Source: Prochlorococcus sp. AG-402-B05 (lineage in GTDB: Bacteria > Cyanobacteriota > Cyanobacteriia > PCC-6307 > Cyanobiaceae). From it: 64,000 nt of DNA. The translations under genes and the position numbers were made by a program. Positions 38,620 through 49,573 of this stretch are shown here, piece by piece. Every line of letters begins with the position of its first letter. Within the stretch, counting starts at the first letter, position 1. The notes beneath the pieces are model-generated. The model ran no database searches, was not told the origin of the DNA, and saw nothing but the letters and a program-made list of their open reading frames with translations. The stretch covers positions 62,001 through 126,000 of the forward strand of contig QCHK01000002.1 of the NCBI GenBank assembly GCA_003279635.1. The letters run 5' to 3'.

Positions 38620-39365
38620 TAATTATTTATTTTTTTAAATTTATTTATAGCAAACCGTTTTATTATTTCTTTGTCTTTTTGATCTAATGTATATGTAGAT
38701 ATCTGTGAATTAGGCCATATTTTCCCTAACGACTCTTTTAGGAAATTTATAACTTTATCTTTATCTTTAATTTCATTTTTTATCTTTGGTGGATCTGCAT
38801 TAAAAACTTTTTTCCATAACTGTTTTGAAGGTTCCATTAAGATCTCTCCATGCTGAAGTAAGTGTCCATTTCTCCAGTACTGAGCACTTCCAATATGTTT
38901 GTTTTTATCTTGATCAACTAGGTCAGCTAATGTTGATGTCGAGAAACAATTACTATTAGATATATTCACAGCCTGATTACCATAAAATAGATCCACTCCA
39001 GCTTTTTTAATACCATCTTTTAGCCATTGAGTTGTCTTTAAATATGATTCTTTTTTATTCTTTGGTGGATATTTCCATATAAGAGCGTAAGTTAGTCCTC
39101 TGCTATGAAGAACAGCTTTCCCTCCACTAGGTCTTCTTACAATTTTTAACTGTTTATTTTTTAAAAGTTCAATCCATGTTTTTGGCAGTTCTTTTTGATT
39201 TTTTCCAATTGATAGCCAGTCTCCAGCCCAAGTATAAAAACGTACTGCCATATTGAAATTGTTTTCAGCTAATGACTTTTCTAATAGGAAGAGATCAATT
39301 GCCATTTGCTCTGGCCCACTTAATTCAAGAGGATTTAAATAAAGGACTTCTTCTAGATTTTTCAT
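38616..39365 (-). CDS. Lipoate-protein ligase A-like protein
   Basis: A 249-residue member of the biotin/lipoate ligase-like family. The motifs are FYTWAGDWLSIGKNQ, VRRPSGGKAVLHSRGLTYALIW (the substrate-binding RRxxGGxxV(F/L)H segment), and GSAQYWRNGHLLQHGEILM. LplA-like proteins attach or transfer lipoate or octanoate, so it may act on the PDH or glycine-cleavage lipoyl proteins. The C-terminal domain of the E. coli enzyme is absent here, so activation may occur by another route. It converges on the site-2 protease gene. Confidence 0.85.
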   Translation of the reverse strand: MKNLEEVLYLNPLELSGPEQMAIDLFLLEKSLAENNFNMAVRFYTWAGDWLSIGKNQKELPKTWIELLKNKQLKIVRRPSGGKAVLHSRGLTYALIWKYPPKNKKESYLKTTQWLKDGIKKAGVDLFYGNQAVNISNSNCFSTSTLADLVDQDKNKHIGSAQYWRNGHLLQHGEILMEPSKQLWKKVFNADPPKIKNEIKDKDKVINFLKESLGKIWPNSQISTYTLDQKDKEIIKRFAINKFKKINNY

Positions 39366-39523
39366 TTTAATTTTTAGTTATTCGTCATAAAAAAGTTAGG
39401 TTATTTATATACCCACATATTTATTGTCTTTTGAATTTATAAATGCGTTGGAAGAAGTCAAATAATTGATTACATTATTAATTAAGTTACCATGAAAAAA
39501 AATTTGGACTTTCTAATTTAATT

Positions 39524-39928
39524 TTGGGACAACCTCAACGAATCGAAGAGCCGTTCAGAAGGAAACGTTCAAAAAAAATTAATAAAAGCAATCCTTCTGT
39601 AAATAAAAAAATTGATGCTTTTACTCAAGTTTCTGAATTTCAGAAAGAAGAAGTTAGACGGGAGCTTTTATATAGCAATGTGGGATTAATTTTGAAGTTA
39701 GGATTATTTATTGTGTTTTCAACCAGTCTCATGAACTTAGGACTTGCTTCTCATCAACGTGTGAATAGAAATCTAGAGTTGTCATATTTATTAGAAAAAG
39801 AATCAAAAAAACTTCACAAGTTAAGACTGCGTTTTGATGAAATGTTTACTAATGGTGGAGAACAAAGTTTTTTTAAGGAGCAAGATCAGTGGATTACTCC
39901 AAATAGTGTCAGAGTTATCTGGCGATGA
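39524..39928 (+). CDS. FtsB/DivIC-like single-pass protein, unknown function
   Basis: A 134-residue protein beginning at a TTG. A basic cytoplasmic N-terminus of about 50 residues precedes one transmembrane helix (about residues 52-74), followed at once by a coiled-coil-like segment (NRNLELSYLLEKESKKLHKLRLRFDEMF) and a short C-terminal part. The topology matches FtsB/DivIC. The neighbouring genes are por and an lplA-like gene, so no divisome context is seen; other membrane scaffolds are possible. I do not recognise the sequence itself. Confidence 0.55.
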   Translation: MGQPQRIEEPFRRKRSKKINKSNPSVNKKIDAFTQVSEFQKEEVRRELLYSNVGLILKLGLFIVFSTSLMNLGLASHQRVNRNLELSYLLEKESKKLHKLRLRFDEMFTNGGEQSFFKEQDQWITPNSVRVIWR

Positions 39929-39996
39929 TTAACTTTGCTTCTCTTAGGTTTAGATTTGTTTTTGAACATTGATTAAGATAGTTTTTATTAAGGAAT

Positions 39997-41010
39997 ATGG
40001 CTCTAGTACAAGCTGCACCAGGAACAGTATTAATTACTGGAACAACATCAGGAGTTGGGTTATATGCAACAAAGTCTTTGGTAGAGAGAGGTTGGAGAGT
40101 TATTACCGCAAATAGATGTTCTGTGAGAGCTGAAGCGTCTGCATCCTCAGTTGGATTGCCTACCAATAGTCCAAGACAACTTAAACATATACAAATTGAT
40201 CTTGGCGACTTGGATAGTGTACGTAATGGGGCTAAAAGTCTTCTAGAAGATTTGGAAAAGCCATTGGATGCTTTGGTTTGTAATGCTGCTGTATATCTTC
40301 CTCGTTTAAAAAAACCTTTGAGATCTCCACAGGGATATGAAATATCAATGGCAACAAATCATTTTGGGCATTTTTTATTAATTCAGATGCTATTGGAAAA
40401 TCTTAGTAAGTCTTCAAGACCAGTCTGGAAGGGAAGATCTTGGGGGGTTGAATCATCTAGGGTGGTTATTTTAGGAACCGTAACTGCTAACAATAAAGAA
40501 CTTGGAGGAAAAATACCAATACCTGCGCCTGCTGATCTAGGGAATCTATCTGGTTTTGAAGAAGGTTTTTGCGACCCCATATCAATGGCTAGTGGTAAAC
40601 GTTTTAAACCAGGGAAAGCCTATAAAGACAGTAAGTTATGCAATATGATTACAACCCAAGAATTACATAGACGATTTAATTCTTCTCCAATTCTTTTTAG
40701 TTCTCTATATCCAGGATGTGTCGCTAATACCAGATTATTTAGAAACACTCCTAAACTTTTTCAGTGGTTGTTTCCATGGTTTCAGAAATTAATAACTGGA
40801 GGTTTTGTAAGTGAAACGCTTGCTGGGGACAGGGTAGCCCAAGTTGTTTCAGACCCTCAATTTGCCATCTCTGGTGTCCATTGGAGTTGGGGAAATAGAC
40901 AACGCAAAGACAGACAACAATTTTCACAAGAATTGTCTGATCGTGTGACTGATCCCGTAACGTCTAGAAAAGTTTGGGAATTGTCTATGCGACTAGTTGG
41001 GCTGAAATAA
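39997..41010 (+). CDS. por: Light-dependent protochlorophyllide oxidoreductase
   Basis: POR reduces protochlorophyllide to chlorophyllide using NADPH and light. The 337-residue SDR-fold protein has [20 protein letters not shown] near residue 12, [23 protein letters not shown], the active-site Tyr-Lys in [16 protein letters not shown] and [19 protein letters not shown], typical of POR. The light-independent enzyme's chlL gene converges here, 16 bp away, and chlN and chlB follow, so both routes to chlorophyllide are adjacent. Confidence 0.97.
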   Translation: MALVQAAPGTVLITGTTSGVGLYATKSLVERGWRVITANRCSVRAEASASSVGLPTNSPRQLKHIQIDLGDLDSVRNGAKSLLEDLEKPLDALVCNAAVYLPRLKKPLRSPQGYEISMATNHFGHFLLIQMLLENLSKSSRPVWKGRSWGVESSRVVILGTVTANNKELGGKIPIPAPADLGNLSGFEEGFCDPISMASGKRFKPGKAYKDSKLCNMITTQELHRRFNSSPILFSSLYPGCVANTRLFRNTPKLFQWLFPWFQKLITGGFVSETLAGDRVAQVVSDPQFAISGVHWSWGNRQRKDRQQFSQELSDRVTDPVTSRKVWELSMRLVGLK

Positions 41011-41026
41011 TTCTTGAACTAGGTCT

Positions 41027-41971
<945 letters not shown>

Positions 41972-41976
41972 TTAGG

Positions 41977-42002
41977 AAATGTTTCGAGAATTCGAAACAT
42001 TT
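41977..42002. promoter_or_regulatory. 26-nt inverted repeat in the chlL/chlN spacer
   Basis: Arms AAATGTTTCGA (41977-41987) and TCGAAACATTT (41992-42002) are perfect reverse complements around GAAT. The symmetry is exact over 11 bp per arm. It lies 60 nt upstream of chlL and about 270 nt upstream of chlN. It could be an operator for a dimeric regulator, or, on transcription towards chlL, a hairpin in the leader. It does not match the NtcA consensus GTA-N8-TAC. Confidence 0.6.
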
Positions 42003-42019
42003 GACATTAAATATATATC

Positions 42020-42139
42020 TTGGAACGAGGACATTCACGCATTAACTGTACTATATGCGTACTTTTACTCATGCCGTTAGCTTCCTTTGTGGATAAGGAA
42101 TTACCCTTTAGATGTATTGCGGGCCCTAAAGGCTGTTAA
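42020..42139 (+). CDS. Candidate leader peptide ORF upstream of chlN, doubtful
   Basis: The frame is open for 39 codons from a TTG at 42020 to TAA 42137-42139, with an ATG at 42071 giving 22 residues (MPLASFVDKELPFRCIAGPK and two more). There is no clear Shine-Dalgarno before either start. It spans the tandem hairpins 42082-42132, so a role as a leader peptide is conceivable but unproved; the frame could also be chance. Confidence 0.15.
   Translation: MERGHSRINCTICVLLLMPLASFVDKELPFRCIAGPKGC
42082..42132 (+). promoter_or_regulatory. Tandem hairpins in the chlN leader
   Basis: Two inverted repeats follow one another: TTCCTT (42082-42087) with AAGGAA (42095-42100), loop of 7 nt; then CCTTTAG (42105-42111) with CTAAAGG (42126-42132), loop of 14 nt containing GCGGGC. 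If the transcript of chlN starts upstream of them, they form a structured leader about 140-190 nt before the start codon. No U-run follows, so they are not ordinary terminators. Confidence 0.4.
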
Positions 42140-42177
42140 CTGCTATAAAAGCAAAAGTCACCGTAGGAAGACATTAG

Positions 42178-42197
42178 GTAACTAAAAAGTAACTAAA
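42178..42197. repeat. Direct repeat GTAACTAAA x2 at 11-bp spacing
   Basis: GTAACTAAA occurs at 42178-42186 and again at 42189-42197, the starts being 11 bp apart, close to one helical turn. Same-face tandem sites of this kind are typical of response-regulator binding. The copies lie 78-97 bp upstream of the chlN ATG, which is a reasonable distance for promoter control. Confidence 0.4.
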
Positions 42198-42268
42198 TGC
42201 GAAAGAGATTAAGTGTTTGTTGACGGTTTACCCATTTTGGATGCAATTTGAATATATACATGTATTAA

Positions 42269-43534
<1,266 letters not shown>

Positions 43535-43538
43535 TTTC

Positions 43539-45116
43539 ATGGAATTAACTCTCTGGACATACGAAGGACCTCCTCATATTGGTGCGATGAGAATCGCTAC
43601 GTCTATGAAAAAATTGCATTATGTATTGCATGCACCTCAAGGAGATACCTACGCTGATCTTCTATTTACGATGATTGAACGCCGTGGGAGTAGACCACCT
43701 GTAACTTATACAACTTTTCAAGCTAGAGATTTAGGAGGTGATACCGCTGAACTTGTAAAAGGACATATAAAAGAAGCTGTAGATAGATTTAATCCAGAAG
43801 CTCTTTTGGTTGGTGAAAGTTGTACAGCCGAATTAATTCAAGATCAGCCTGGTTCACTCGCAAAAGGTATGGGATTTGATATCCCAATTGTCAGCCTCGA
43901 ATTACCTGCATATAGCAAAAAGGAAAACTGGGGTGGATCTGAGACTTTTTATCAAATCGTAAGAAGTTTACTTAAAGATCAATCGAAAGAATCGAAACAA
44001 ACGTGGCAGGAAGAAAAAAGAAGACCAAGAGTAAATCTTCTTGGCCCAACTTTGCTTGGTTTTAGATGTCGTGATGATGTTTTGGAAATACAAAAACTAC
44101 TTGGTCAGTACGGGATAGACGTCAATGTTGTTGCGCCATTAGGAGCATCACCTGCAGATATATTGCGAATCCCCAATGCTGATGTAAATGTTTGCCTTTA
44201 TCCAGAAATAGCGGAATCAACTTGTATTTGGCTTGAAAGAAATTTAAATATTCCTTTTACAACAACAGTTCCGCTTGGTGTTGGGGCTACTCAGGATTTT
44301 CTTAAAGAATTACACAAAGTGTTAGAGATGGAAATCCCTCAATCAGTAAACGAATCTAATAATTCGAAATTAACCTGGTACTCGAATTCAGTGGATTCGA
44401 ATTACCTAACAGGTAAAAGAGTCTTTATTTTTGGAGACGGAACACACGCTCTTGCTGCAGCAAGAATTGCTAATGAGGAGCTTGGTTTTAAAGTTGTAGG
44501 TCTAGGAACTTATAGTCGAGAAATGGCTAGGAAAGTTCGTCCAGCCGCTAAGGCACTTGGTTTAGAGGCATTGATAACCAATGACTACTTAGAAGTAGAA
44601 GATGCGATAAAAGAAACATCTCCAGAACTAGTCCTTGGCACACAAATGGAGCGACATAGTGCAAAAAGACTTGGTATCCCATGCGCTGTGATCAGTACAC
44701 CAATGCATGTGCAGGATGTACCTGCTCGATATAGCCCTCAAATGGGATGGGAGGGGGCAAATGTCATTTTTGATGACTGGGTTCATCCATTAATGATGGG
44801 ACTTGAGGAACATTTAATTGGAATGTTTAAGCATGACTTCGAATTTGTTGATGGCCACCAAAGTCATCTAGGACATTTAGGTGGGAAAGGAACTCAAAAT
44901 ACAAATAAAGAGGCTGCAAAAACAAATTTACAAGATTCAGTAATTACAGATGGCGTTCCTATATGGACACATGAAGGTGAAAAAGAACTTTCGAAAATCC
45001 CATTTTTTGTAAGAGGTAAGGTAAGAAGAAATACAGAGAATTATGCTCGCCAAGCTGGATGTAGAGAAATCAACGAAGAAACTCTATATGACGCTAAGGC
45101 TCATTATAAAGCCTAA
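43539..45116 (+). CDS. chlB: Light-independent protochlorophyllide reductase subunit B
   Basis: ChlB is the NifK-like partner of ChlN. The 525-residue protein begins [20 protein letters not shown] with the Asp ligand region of the NB-cluster further along, [40 protein letters not shown], and the C-terminal small domain ([20 protein letters not shown]) that is usual in cyanobacteria and chloroplasts. It starts 4 bp after chlN and converges with the small gene at 45128, 11 bp away with no hairpin. Confidence 0.98.
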   Translation: MELTLWTYEGPPHIGAMRIATSMKKLHYVLHAPQGDTYADLLFTMIERRGSRPPVTYTTFQARDLGGDTAELVKGHIKEAVDRFNPEALLVGESCTAELIQDQPGSLAKGMGFDIPIVSLELPAYSKKENWGGSETFYQIVRSLLKDQSKESKQTWQEEKRRPRVNLLGPTLLGFRCRDDVLEIQKLLGQYGIDVNVVAPLGASPADILRIPNADVNVCLYPEIAESTCIWLERNLNIPFTTTVPLGVGATQDFLKELHKVLEMEIPQSVNESNNSKLTWYSNSVDSNYLTGKRVFIFGDGTHALAAARIANEELGFKVVGLGTYSREMARKVRPAAKALGLEALITNDYLEVEDAIKETSPELVLGTQMERHSAKRLGIPCAVISTPMHVQDVPARYSPQMGWEGANVIFDDWVHPLMMGLEEHLIGMFKHDFEFVDGHQSHLGHLGGKGTQNTNKEAAKTNLQDSVITDGVPIWTHEGEKELSKIPFFVRGKVRRNTENYARQAGCREINEETLYDAKAHYKA

Positions 45117-45127
45117 ATTTGGCCCTT

Positions 45128-45493
45128 CTAATTACGCCAATGAGAACTTTCTTGGCTTGATTTGATTAATCTCCAAACATTTCTTGATAACTTCTTAGCA
45201 ATGAGACCACCTCTCTCAACTTTTGAGGAGCCTGGCCTAACGCCCAAAAGTTTTGATACTTCTGTTGTGCTTAGTGGAGCACCTGTTTCTATAGCTAGAG
45301 AAGTTAGTTCAAGTCTTTGACGCAGATCATACGTATCACATTTTTCGTCTTCTTTTAACCAATTCAAGTCGGCAATACCTTTGTCAGACAATTTTTGCAT
45401 AAGACCTAACGAGACTAAACCTAGCGCTTGCTCCGGATTGATTTCAGCATTTGAGTTATTGTTTTTGGGATCCTTTGGCTGAGTTGCAGACAT
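45128..45493 (-). CDS. Small HTH-like protein between chlB and csoS1D
   Basis: A 121-residue protein with a charged, Asn-rich N-terminus (about 25 residues), a helical middle part (LGLVSLGLMQKLSDKGIADL) and a C-terminal segment of helix-turn-helix appearance (PLSTTEVSKLLGVRPGSSKVERGGLIAKKLSRNVWRLI), which resembles MerR/excisionase-type recognition helices. I do not recognise a named family. It is divergent from csoS1D across 101 bp and convergent with chlB, so a link to either chlorophyll synthesis or carboxysome expression can only be guessed. Confidence 0.6.
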   Translation of the reverse strand: MSATQPKDPKNNNSNAEINPEQALGLVSLGLMQKLSDKGIADLNWLKEDEKCDTYDLRQRLELTSLAIETGAPLSTTEVSKLLGVRPGSSKVERGGLIAKKLSRNVWRLIKSSQESSHWRN

Positions 45494-45594
45494 TCTTTCG
45501 TAAAATCAATATATCTTGAATTTATCGGCTTACAATCAGCATGCAAGTCTCAATTACTAGCTAAAAAGACAATCTTTGAGGTAGTATCTCGCGC

Positions 45595-46371
45595 ATGACG
45601 AGATTCGCCACATTTAAAAATAATGAGAGGCGACCAGGAGGAAGTCAAAGAATTACTGGTGCAGAGGTAAATAAATATCTTGTCGATGATCCAAAGAGAG
45701 TAATAACAACTGATTCTGAAAAATCGTTAGTTGCTCGTCAAGCAAGTCATGTAAAACAAATTGAATTAAGAACATATGTATTTCTAGATTCTTTGCAGCC
45801 TCAACTTGCTGCTTATATGGGTACTGCAAGTTCAGGATTTTTACCCATACCCGGTGATGCTTGTCTTTGGATGGAGGTTTCTCCTGGAATGGCTGTGCAT
45901 AGGGTTACAGATATCGCACTAAAAGCCAGCAACGTTCGATTAGGGCAAATGATCGTTGAAAGGGCATTTGGATCTCTTGCTCTTTATCACCGAGATCAAA
46001 GCACAGTACTGCATTCAGGCGATGTCGTTTTGGATGCCATAGGTAGCACAATTGATAGGAGAACGGATCCGCAAGTTACTTGGACTGAGGTTATTCGCTC
46101 TATTACTCCGGACCATGCTGTTTTGATCAATCGACAAAATAGACGTGGCTCAATGATTCAATCTGGAATGAGTATGTTCATTCTTGAGACTGAACCAGCT
46201 GGATATGTTTTGATGGCTGCGAACGAAGCAGAGAAGGCATCAAACATCACAATCGTTGATGTGAAAGGAGTTGGTGCTTTTGGAAGACTGACTTTGGCTG
46301 GGAAAGAGGGAGATGTTGAGGAGGCTGCGGCTGCGGCGATGAGATCTATTGATCAAATAAATAGAAGTTAA
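45595..46371 (+). CDS. csoS1D: Carboxysome shell pseudohexamer CsoS1D (tandem BMC)
   Basis: CsoS1D trimers stack into double layers with a large gated pore in the carboxysome shell. The 258-residue protein has an N-terminal extension of about 50 residues ([21 protein letters not shown]) and two permuted BMC domains; the central [20 protein letters not shown] and the second domain [27 protein letters not shown] are characteristic. The first protein of this type was described from Prochlorococcus MED4. It is apart from the main cso operon, with rdgB on the other strand between, and shares its stop TTAA with rdgB. Confidence 0.95.
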   Translation: MTRFATFKNNERRPGGSQRITGAEVNKYLVDDPKRVITTDSEKSLVARQASHVKQIELRTYVFLDSLQPQLAAYMGTASSGFLPIPGDACLWMEVSPGMAVHRVTDIALKASNVRLGQMIVERAFGSLALYHRDQSTVLHSGDVVLDAIGSTIDRRTDPQVTWTEVIRSITPDHAVLINRQNRRGSMIQSGMSMFILETEPAGYVLMAANEAEKASNITIVDVKGVGAFGRLTLAGKEGDVEEAAAAAMRSIDQINRS

Positions 46372-46958
46372 TTATTTTTAATTCCTATAGCTTTCAAAAG
46401 GTAAGGCGCTAATTCTCTGGCGGCTTTACCTCTACTTCCATGTTTTGATAATTGTGCATTATTTAATTCCCCATAAGTGCAATTAGTTTCACGAACCCAA
46501 AATAATGATTCAAATTCACCATTGGGGTAAGCAGGCTTTTTTAAAATTTCGCCCCAGCAAATTCCTATTGTATTTTGGATTATCTCTCCACTGTTAGAGC
46601 AGAGAACCATTACGCTGCAAACTTTTGCGCTTCTGTAAGGACTGTCTCCGAGAGCAGTTAGGATCTTTTCTATTTTTTTTTCATTTGTATTGGCAAGTCG
46701 TGCAGAAAAGATACCTGGAGCATTACCGAGAGAATCAATTTCAAGTCCAGAATCATCTGCAATAGTCCAACTGTTAGTTAATGCCGCTGCTGCTTTTGCT
46801 TTCAATATGGCATTCTCCAGATATGTTTTTCCGGTTTCTTCAACATCTAAAGAACTAGGTTGTTTTTTAACTTCAATTGGTAGCGGCCCAAGCATTGCCT
46901 CTATCTCAGCAACCTTCTTGGGATTACCACTAGCAATGGTTATTAGTGGTTTTTTCAA
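46368..46958 (-). CDS. rdgB: Non-canonical purine NTP pyrophosphatase (RdgB/HAM1)
   Basis: This enzyme removes dITP, ITP and XTP from the nucleotide pool. The 196-residue protein has the family's N-terminal [63 protein letters not shown] and late [21 protein letters not shown] with the SHRxxA-like segment (here SRGKAA). It lies between csoS1D and csoS1 in reverse orientation, an arrangement I recall from other picocyanobacteria. Confidence 0.93.
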   Translation of the reverse strand: MKKPLITIASGNPKKVAEIEAMLGPLPIEVKKQPSSLDVEETGKTYLENAILKAKAAAALTNSWTIADDSGLEIDSLGNAPGIFSARLANTNEKKIEKILTALGDSPYRSAKVCSVMVLCSNSGEIIQNTIGICWGEILKKPAYPNGEFESLFWVRETNCTYGELNNAQLSKHGSRGKAARELAPYLLKAIGIKNN

Positions 46959-47315
46959 ATCGAATAATTTAACTAGTCTTATATAGTCTTACAAGAAGAA
47001 GTCAAAAACAATAGTCGTTGAATTTTTTAGATGGTTTTGAGACAGTTTTTGGGTGAACATTCCAACCCTGACATAACCAGGAAGCTGTCTCGTGAGTAAA
47101 AATAACTACATGAACTTGTTTACGCAATGCAATATGAGTATGTCCTGACGATTGATCGAACAGTGTTACTCAACTGTCGTAGCAAGGGTGATAAGCTCAG
47201 CTTATGAGTAGGGCTAGAAACTGTAATCAGAGCTATTAGAAAATCCCCTTGACTAATTGCTCTTTGGCGGGCCATTGTCCCTCCTGAACATTCCATCCCT
47301 TTACAGAAATAGGAC
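46959..47315 (+). promoter_or_regulatory. Structured leader/promoter region of the csoS1 operon
   Basis: This 357-bp region carries the promoter of the main cso operon. It holds: inverted repeat GAGACAG (47039-47045) and CTGTCTC (47085-47091) enclosing a smaller GGGT/ACCC pair; an inverted repeat TACTC (47167-47171) and GAGTA (47206-47210) around the near-palindrome ATAAGCT-C-AGCTTAT (47191-47205); and a 16-nt sequence TGAACATTCCANCCCT present twice (47054-47069 and 47285-47300), the second ending 15 nt before the csoS1 ATG. A 22-codon frame (47031-47099) overlaps the first hairpin. The csoS1 start has only an AGGA 1-4 nt from the ATG, so no well-spaced Shine-Dalgarno is seen. Confidence 0.5.
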
Positions 47316-47627
47316 ATGGCTAGCGAAACAATGGGTATTGCTCTCGGCATGATCGAGACACGCGGATTAGTACCAGCTATTGAAGCTGCTGACGCTATGA
47401 CCAAGGCAGCAGAAGTGCGCTTGATTGGTCGTGAGTTTGTTGGTGGTGGTTACGTAACAGTTTTGGTTCGAGGAGAAACTGGTGCTGTAAACGCAGCAGT
47501 TCGTGCAGGCGCAGACGCTTGTGAGCGTGTAGGTGACGGACTCGTTGCAGCGCACATTATTGCTCGTCCTCATCGTGAAGTTGAGCCAGCTTTGGGCAAC
47601 GGTAACTTCTTAGGTCAGAAGGACTGA
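47316..47627 (+). CDS. csoS1: Carboxysome shell hexamer protein CsoS1
   Basis: This single-BMC-domain protein forms the hexamers that tile the alpha-carboxysome facets. In its 103 residues the family signature is clear: ALGMIETRGLVPAIEAADAM, EVRLIGREFVGGGYVTVLVRGETGAVNAAVRAGA, and VGDGLVAAHIIARPHREVEPAL; the FVGGGY segment lines the pore. Only one such copy precedes cbbL here, whereas chemoautotrophs have three. csoS1E at 54.2 kb is its diverged relative. A 73-bp spacer with alternative hairpins separates it from cbbL. Confidence 0.97.
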   Translation: MASETMGIALGMIETRGLVPAIEAADAMTKAAEVRLIGREFVGGGYVTVLVRGETGAVNAAVRAGADACERVGDGLVAAHIIARPHREVEPALGNGNFLGQKD

Positions 47628-47658
47628 TTTTTGACTAAGTCCTAAGAGGAGAGGACTT
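47619..47658 (+). promoter_or_regulatory. Mutually exclusive hairpins between csoS1 and cbbL
   Basis: AAGGACT at 47619-47625 (end of csoS1), AAGTCCT at 47637-47643 and AGGACTT at 47652-47658 occur in order. The middle element can pair with either flank: 6 bp with the first, 7 bp with the last. Formation of one excludes the other, and the first alternative would be affected by ribosomes finishing csoS1. An SD AGGAG for cbbL follows at 47690-47694. No long U-run is seen, so this is more likely a stability or processing element than a plain terminator. Confidence 0.4.
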
Positions 47659-47700
47659 TTCAAATTTTCAACCTTCTAAACTAATTAACAGGAGCTATCA

Positions 47701-49113
47701 ATGGCTAAAAAGTATGATGCTGGAGTTAAGGAGTATAGAGATACTTACTTCACTCCTGATTACGTCCCCCTAGATACTGATCTACTTGCATGTTTTAAAT
47801 GCACAGGTCAGGAAGGTGTACCTAAGGAAGAAGTTGCAGCAGCTGTTGCGGCTGAATCATCTACAGGTACATGGTCAACAGTTTGGTCAGAATTACTTGT
47901 AGATCTTGAATTCTACAAAGGCCGCTGTTACCGCATTGAAGATGTCCCTGGTGACAAGGATGCCTTCTATGCATTTATTGCTTATCCCTTAGATCTTTTT
48001 GAAGAAGGATCTATAACTAACGTTTTGACATCACTTGTTGGAAACGTTTTTGGTTTTAAAGCCTTGCGTCATCTTCGACTTGAAGATATTCGCTTCCCAA
48101 TGGCATTTATTAAAACCTGCGGCGGACCACCTAGTGGAATCGTAGTTGAACGTGATCGTCTTAATAAATACGGTCGTCCATTACTTGGTTGTACTATTAA
48201 GCCAAAACTTGGTCTTTCTGGTAAAAACTACGGTCGTGTTGTTTACGAATGCCTTCGTGGTGGTCTTGATCTAACTAAAGATGATGAGAATATCAATTCT
48301 CAGCCATTCCAGCGTTGGAGAGAGCGTTTTGAATTTGTTGCTGAAGCTGTAAAGCTAGCTCAACAGGAAACTGGTGAAGTCAAAGGTCACTACCTGAATT
48401 GCACAGCAACTACTCCTGAAGAGATGTATAAGCGTGCTGAGTTCGCTAAAGAACTTGACATGCCAATCATCATGCATGACTACATAACTGGTGGTTTTAC
48501 TGCTAATACAGGTCTTGCTAATTGGTGCCGTGAAAATGGCATGCTTCTTCATATTCACCGTGCTATGCATGCGGTTATCGACCGTCATCCTCAGCATGGT
48601 ATCCACTTCAGAGTTCTTGCTAAGTGTTTGCGTCTATCTGGCGGAGATCAACTTCATACCGGAACAGTTGTTGGAAAACTAGAAGGAGATCGTCAAACAA
48701 CTCTTGGTTATATCGATAACCTACGTGAATCCTTTGTTCCTGAAGACCGTACTCGCGGTAACTTCTTTGATCAAGATTGGGGTTCTATGCCTGGTGTATT
48801 TGCTGTGGCATCTGGTGGTATTCATGTTTGGCATATGCCAGCATTGCTTGCAATCTTTGGAGATGATTCATGTCTCCAATTTGGAGGTGGTACCCATGGA
48901 CACCCTTGGGGATCAGCTGCTGGTGCAGCTGCTAACCGAGTAGCTCTAGAGGCATGTGTGAAAGCGCGTAATGCAGGTAGAGAAATCGAAAAAGAAAGTC
49001 GCGATATCCTTCTAGAAGCCGCAAAGCATAGCCCTGAGTTGGCAATTGCTCTTGAGACATGGAAGGAGATTAAGTTCGAATTCGATACAGTCGATAAACT
49101 CGACGTTCAGTAG
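47701..49113 (+). CDS. cbbL: RuBisCO large subunit, form IA
   Basis: RbcL/CbbL fixes CO2 onto ribulose-1,5-bisphosphate. The 470-residue protein has [16 protein letters not shown], the carbamylated lysine in [17 protein letters not shown] (about residue 197), [20 protein letters not shown] region around [36 protein letters not shown] (loop 6) and the C-terminal [15 protein letters not shown]. The N-terminus and cso context identify the proteobacterial-type form IA. AGGAG at 47690-47694 lies 6 nt before the ATG. Codon choice is noticeably richer in C-ending triplets than neighbours, as expected for strong expression. Confidence 0.98.
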   Translation: MAKKYDAGVKEYRDTYFTPDYVPLDTDLLACFKCTGQEGVPKEEVAAAVAAESSTGTWSTVWSELLVDLEFYKGRCYRIEDVPGDKDAFYAFIAYPLDLFEEGSITNVLTSLVGNVFGFKALRHLRLEDIRFPMAFIKTCGGPPSGIVVERDRLNKYGRPLLGCTIKPKLGLSGKNYGRVVYECLRGGLDLTKDDENINSQPFQRWRERFEFVAEAVKLAQQETGEVKGHYLNCTATTPEEMYKRAEFAKELDMPIIMHDYITGGFTANTGLANWCRENGMLLHIHRAMHAVIDRHPQHGIHFRVLAKCLRLSGGDQLHTGTVVGKLEGDRQTTLGYIDNLRESFVPEDRTRGNFFDQDWGSMPGVFAVASGGIHVWHMPALLAIFGDDSCLQFGGGTHGHPWGSAAGAAANRVALEACVKARNAGREIEKESRDILLEAAKHSPELAIALETWKEIKFEFDTVDKLDVQ

Positions 49114-49121
49114 AAAAGATA

Positions 49122-49185
49122 TAGAGGTGACATTATAAGTTGCCTCTAACTTTCTTAAATTCACTAGTCGATAACTAAATCGACT
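49122..49185 (+). promoter_or_regulatory. Two inverted repeats between cbbL and cbbS
   Basis: TAGAGG (49122-49127) pairs with CCTCTA (49143-49148) across 15 nt, and AGTCGAT (49166-49172) pairs perfectly with ATCGACT (49179-49185) across 6 nt. They lie in the 100-bp spacer between the large- and small-subunit genes. Neither is followed by a T-run, so they look like stability or processing elements of the operon transcript. Confidence 0.4.
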
Positions 49186-49213
49186 TTCACTCATTAACTA
49201 ACTTAAGTTCACC

Positions 49214-49555
49214 ATGCCTTTCCAGAGCACAGTAGGTGACTATCAAACAGTCGCCACCCTGGAAACATTCGGCTTCTTACCGCCGATGACCCAGGACGAA
49301 ATCTACGATCAAATCGCTTATATCATTGCTCAGGGTTGGAGCCCAGTTATTGAGCATGTTCAGCCAAGTGGTTCAATGCAGACTTATTGGTCTTATTGGA
49401 AGTTACCTTTCTTTGGCGAGAAAGATTTAAATTTGGTTGTTAGCGAGTTAGAAGCTTGCCATAGAGCATATCCTGACCATCACGTTCGTATCGTTGGATA
49501 TGACGCGTATACACAAAGTCAAGGTACTTGCTTTGTAGTTTTCCAAGGCCGCTAG
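49214..49555 (+). CDS. cbbS: RuBisCO small subunit, form IA
   Basis: CbbS caps the L8 core to form the L8S8 enzyme. The 113-residue protein contains the family's LETFGFLPPMTQDEIYDQIAYIIAQGW, YWSYWKLPFFGE and CHRAYPDHHVRIVGYDAYTQSQG segments. The length lacks the beta-A/beta-B loop extension of plant forms, as expected for IA. It is followed by an almost perfect hairpin at 49574-49601 before csoS2. Confidence 0.97.
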   Translation: MPFQSTVGDYQTVATLETFGFLPPMTQDEIYDQIAYIIAQGWSPVIEHVQPSGSMQTYWSYWKLPFFGEKDLNLVVSELEACHRAYPDHHVRIVGYDAYTQSQGTCFVVFQGR

Positions 49556-49573
49556 ATTAGTAGTCTTTTATAA

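Noticed and set aside
47031..47099. 22-codon frame inside the csoS1 leader hairpin as a real gene
   Set aside because: The frame is short, has no Shine-Dalgarno and coincides with an inverted repeat that explains the sequence constraint equally well; kept only as part of the leader description.
46959..47404. Long minus-strand open frame across the csoS1 leader and start
   Set aside because: It overlaps csoS1 in antisense with no recognisable motif or ribosome-binding site, so it is a shadow of the coding sequence.
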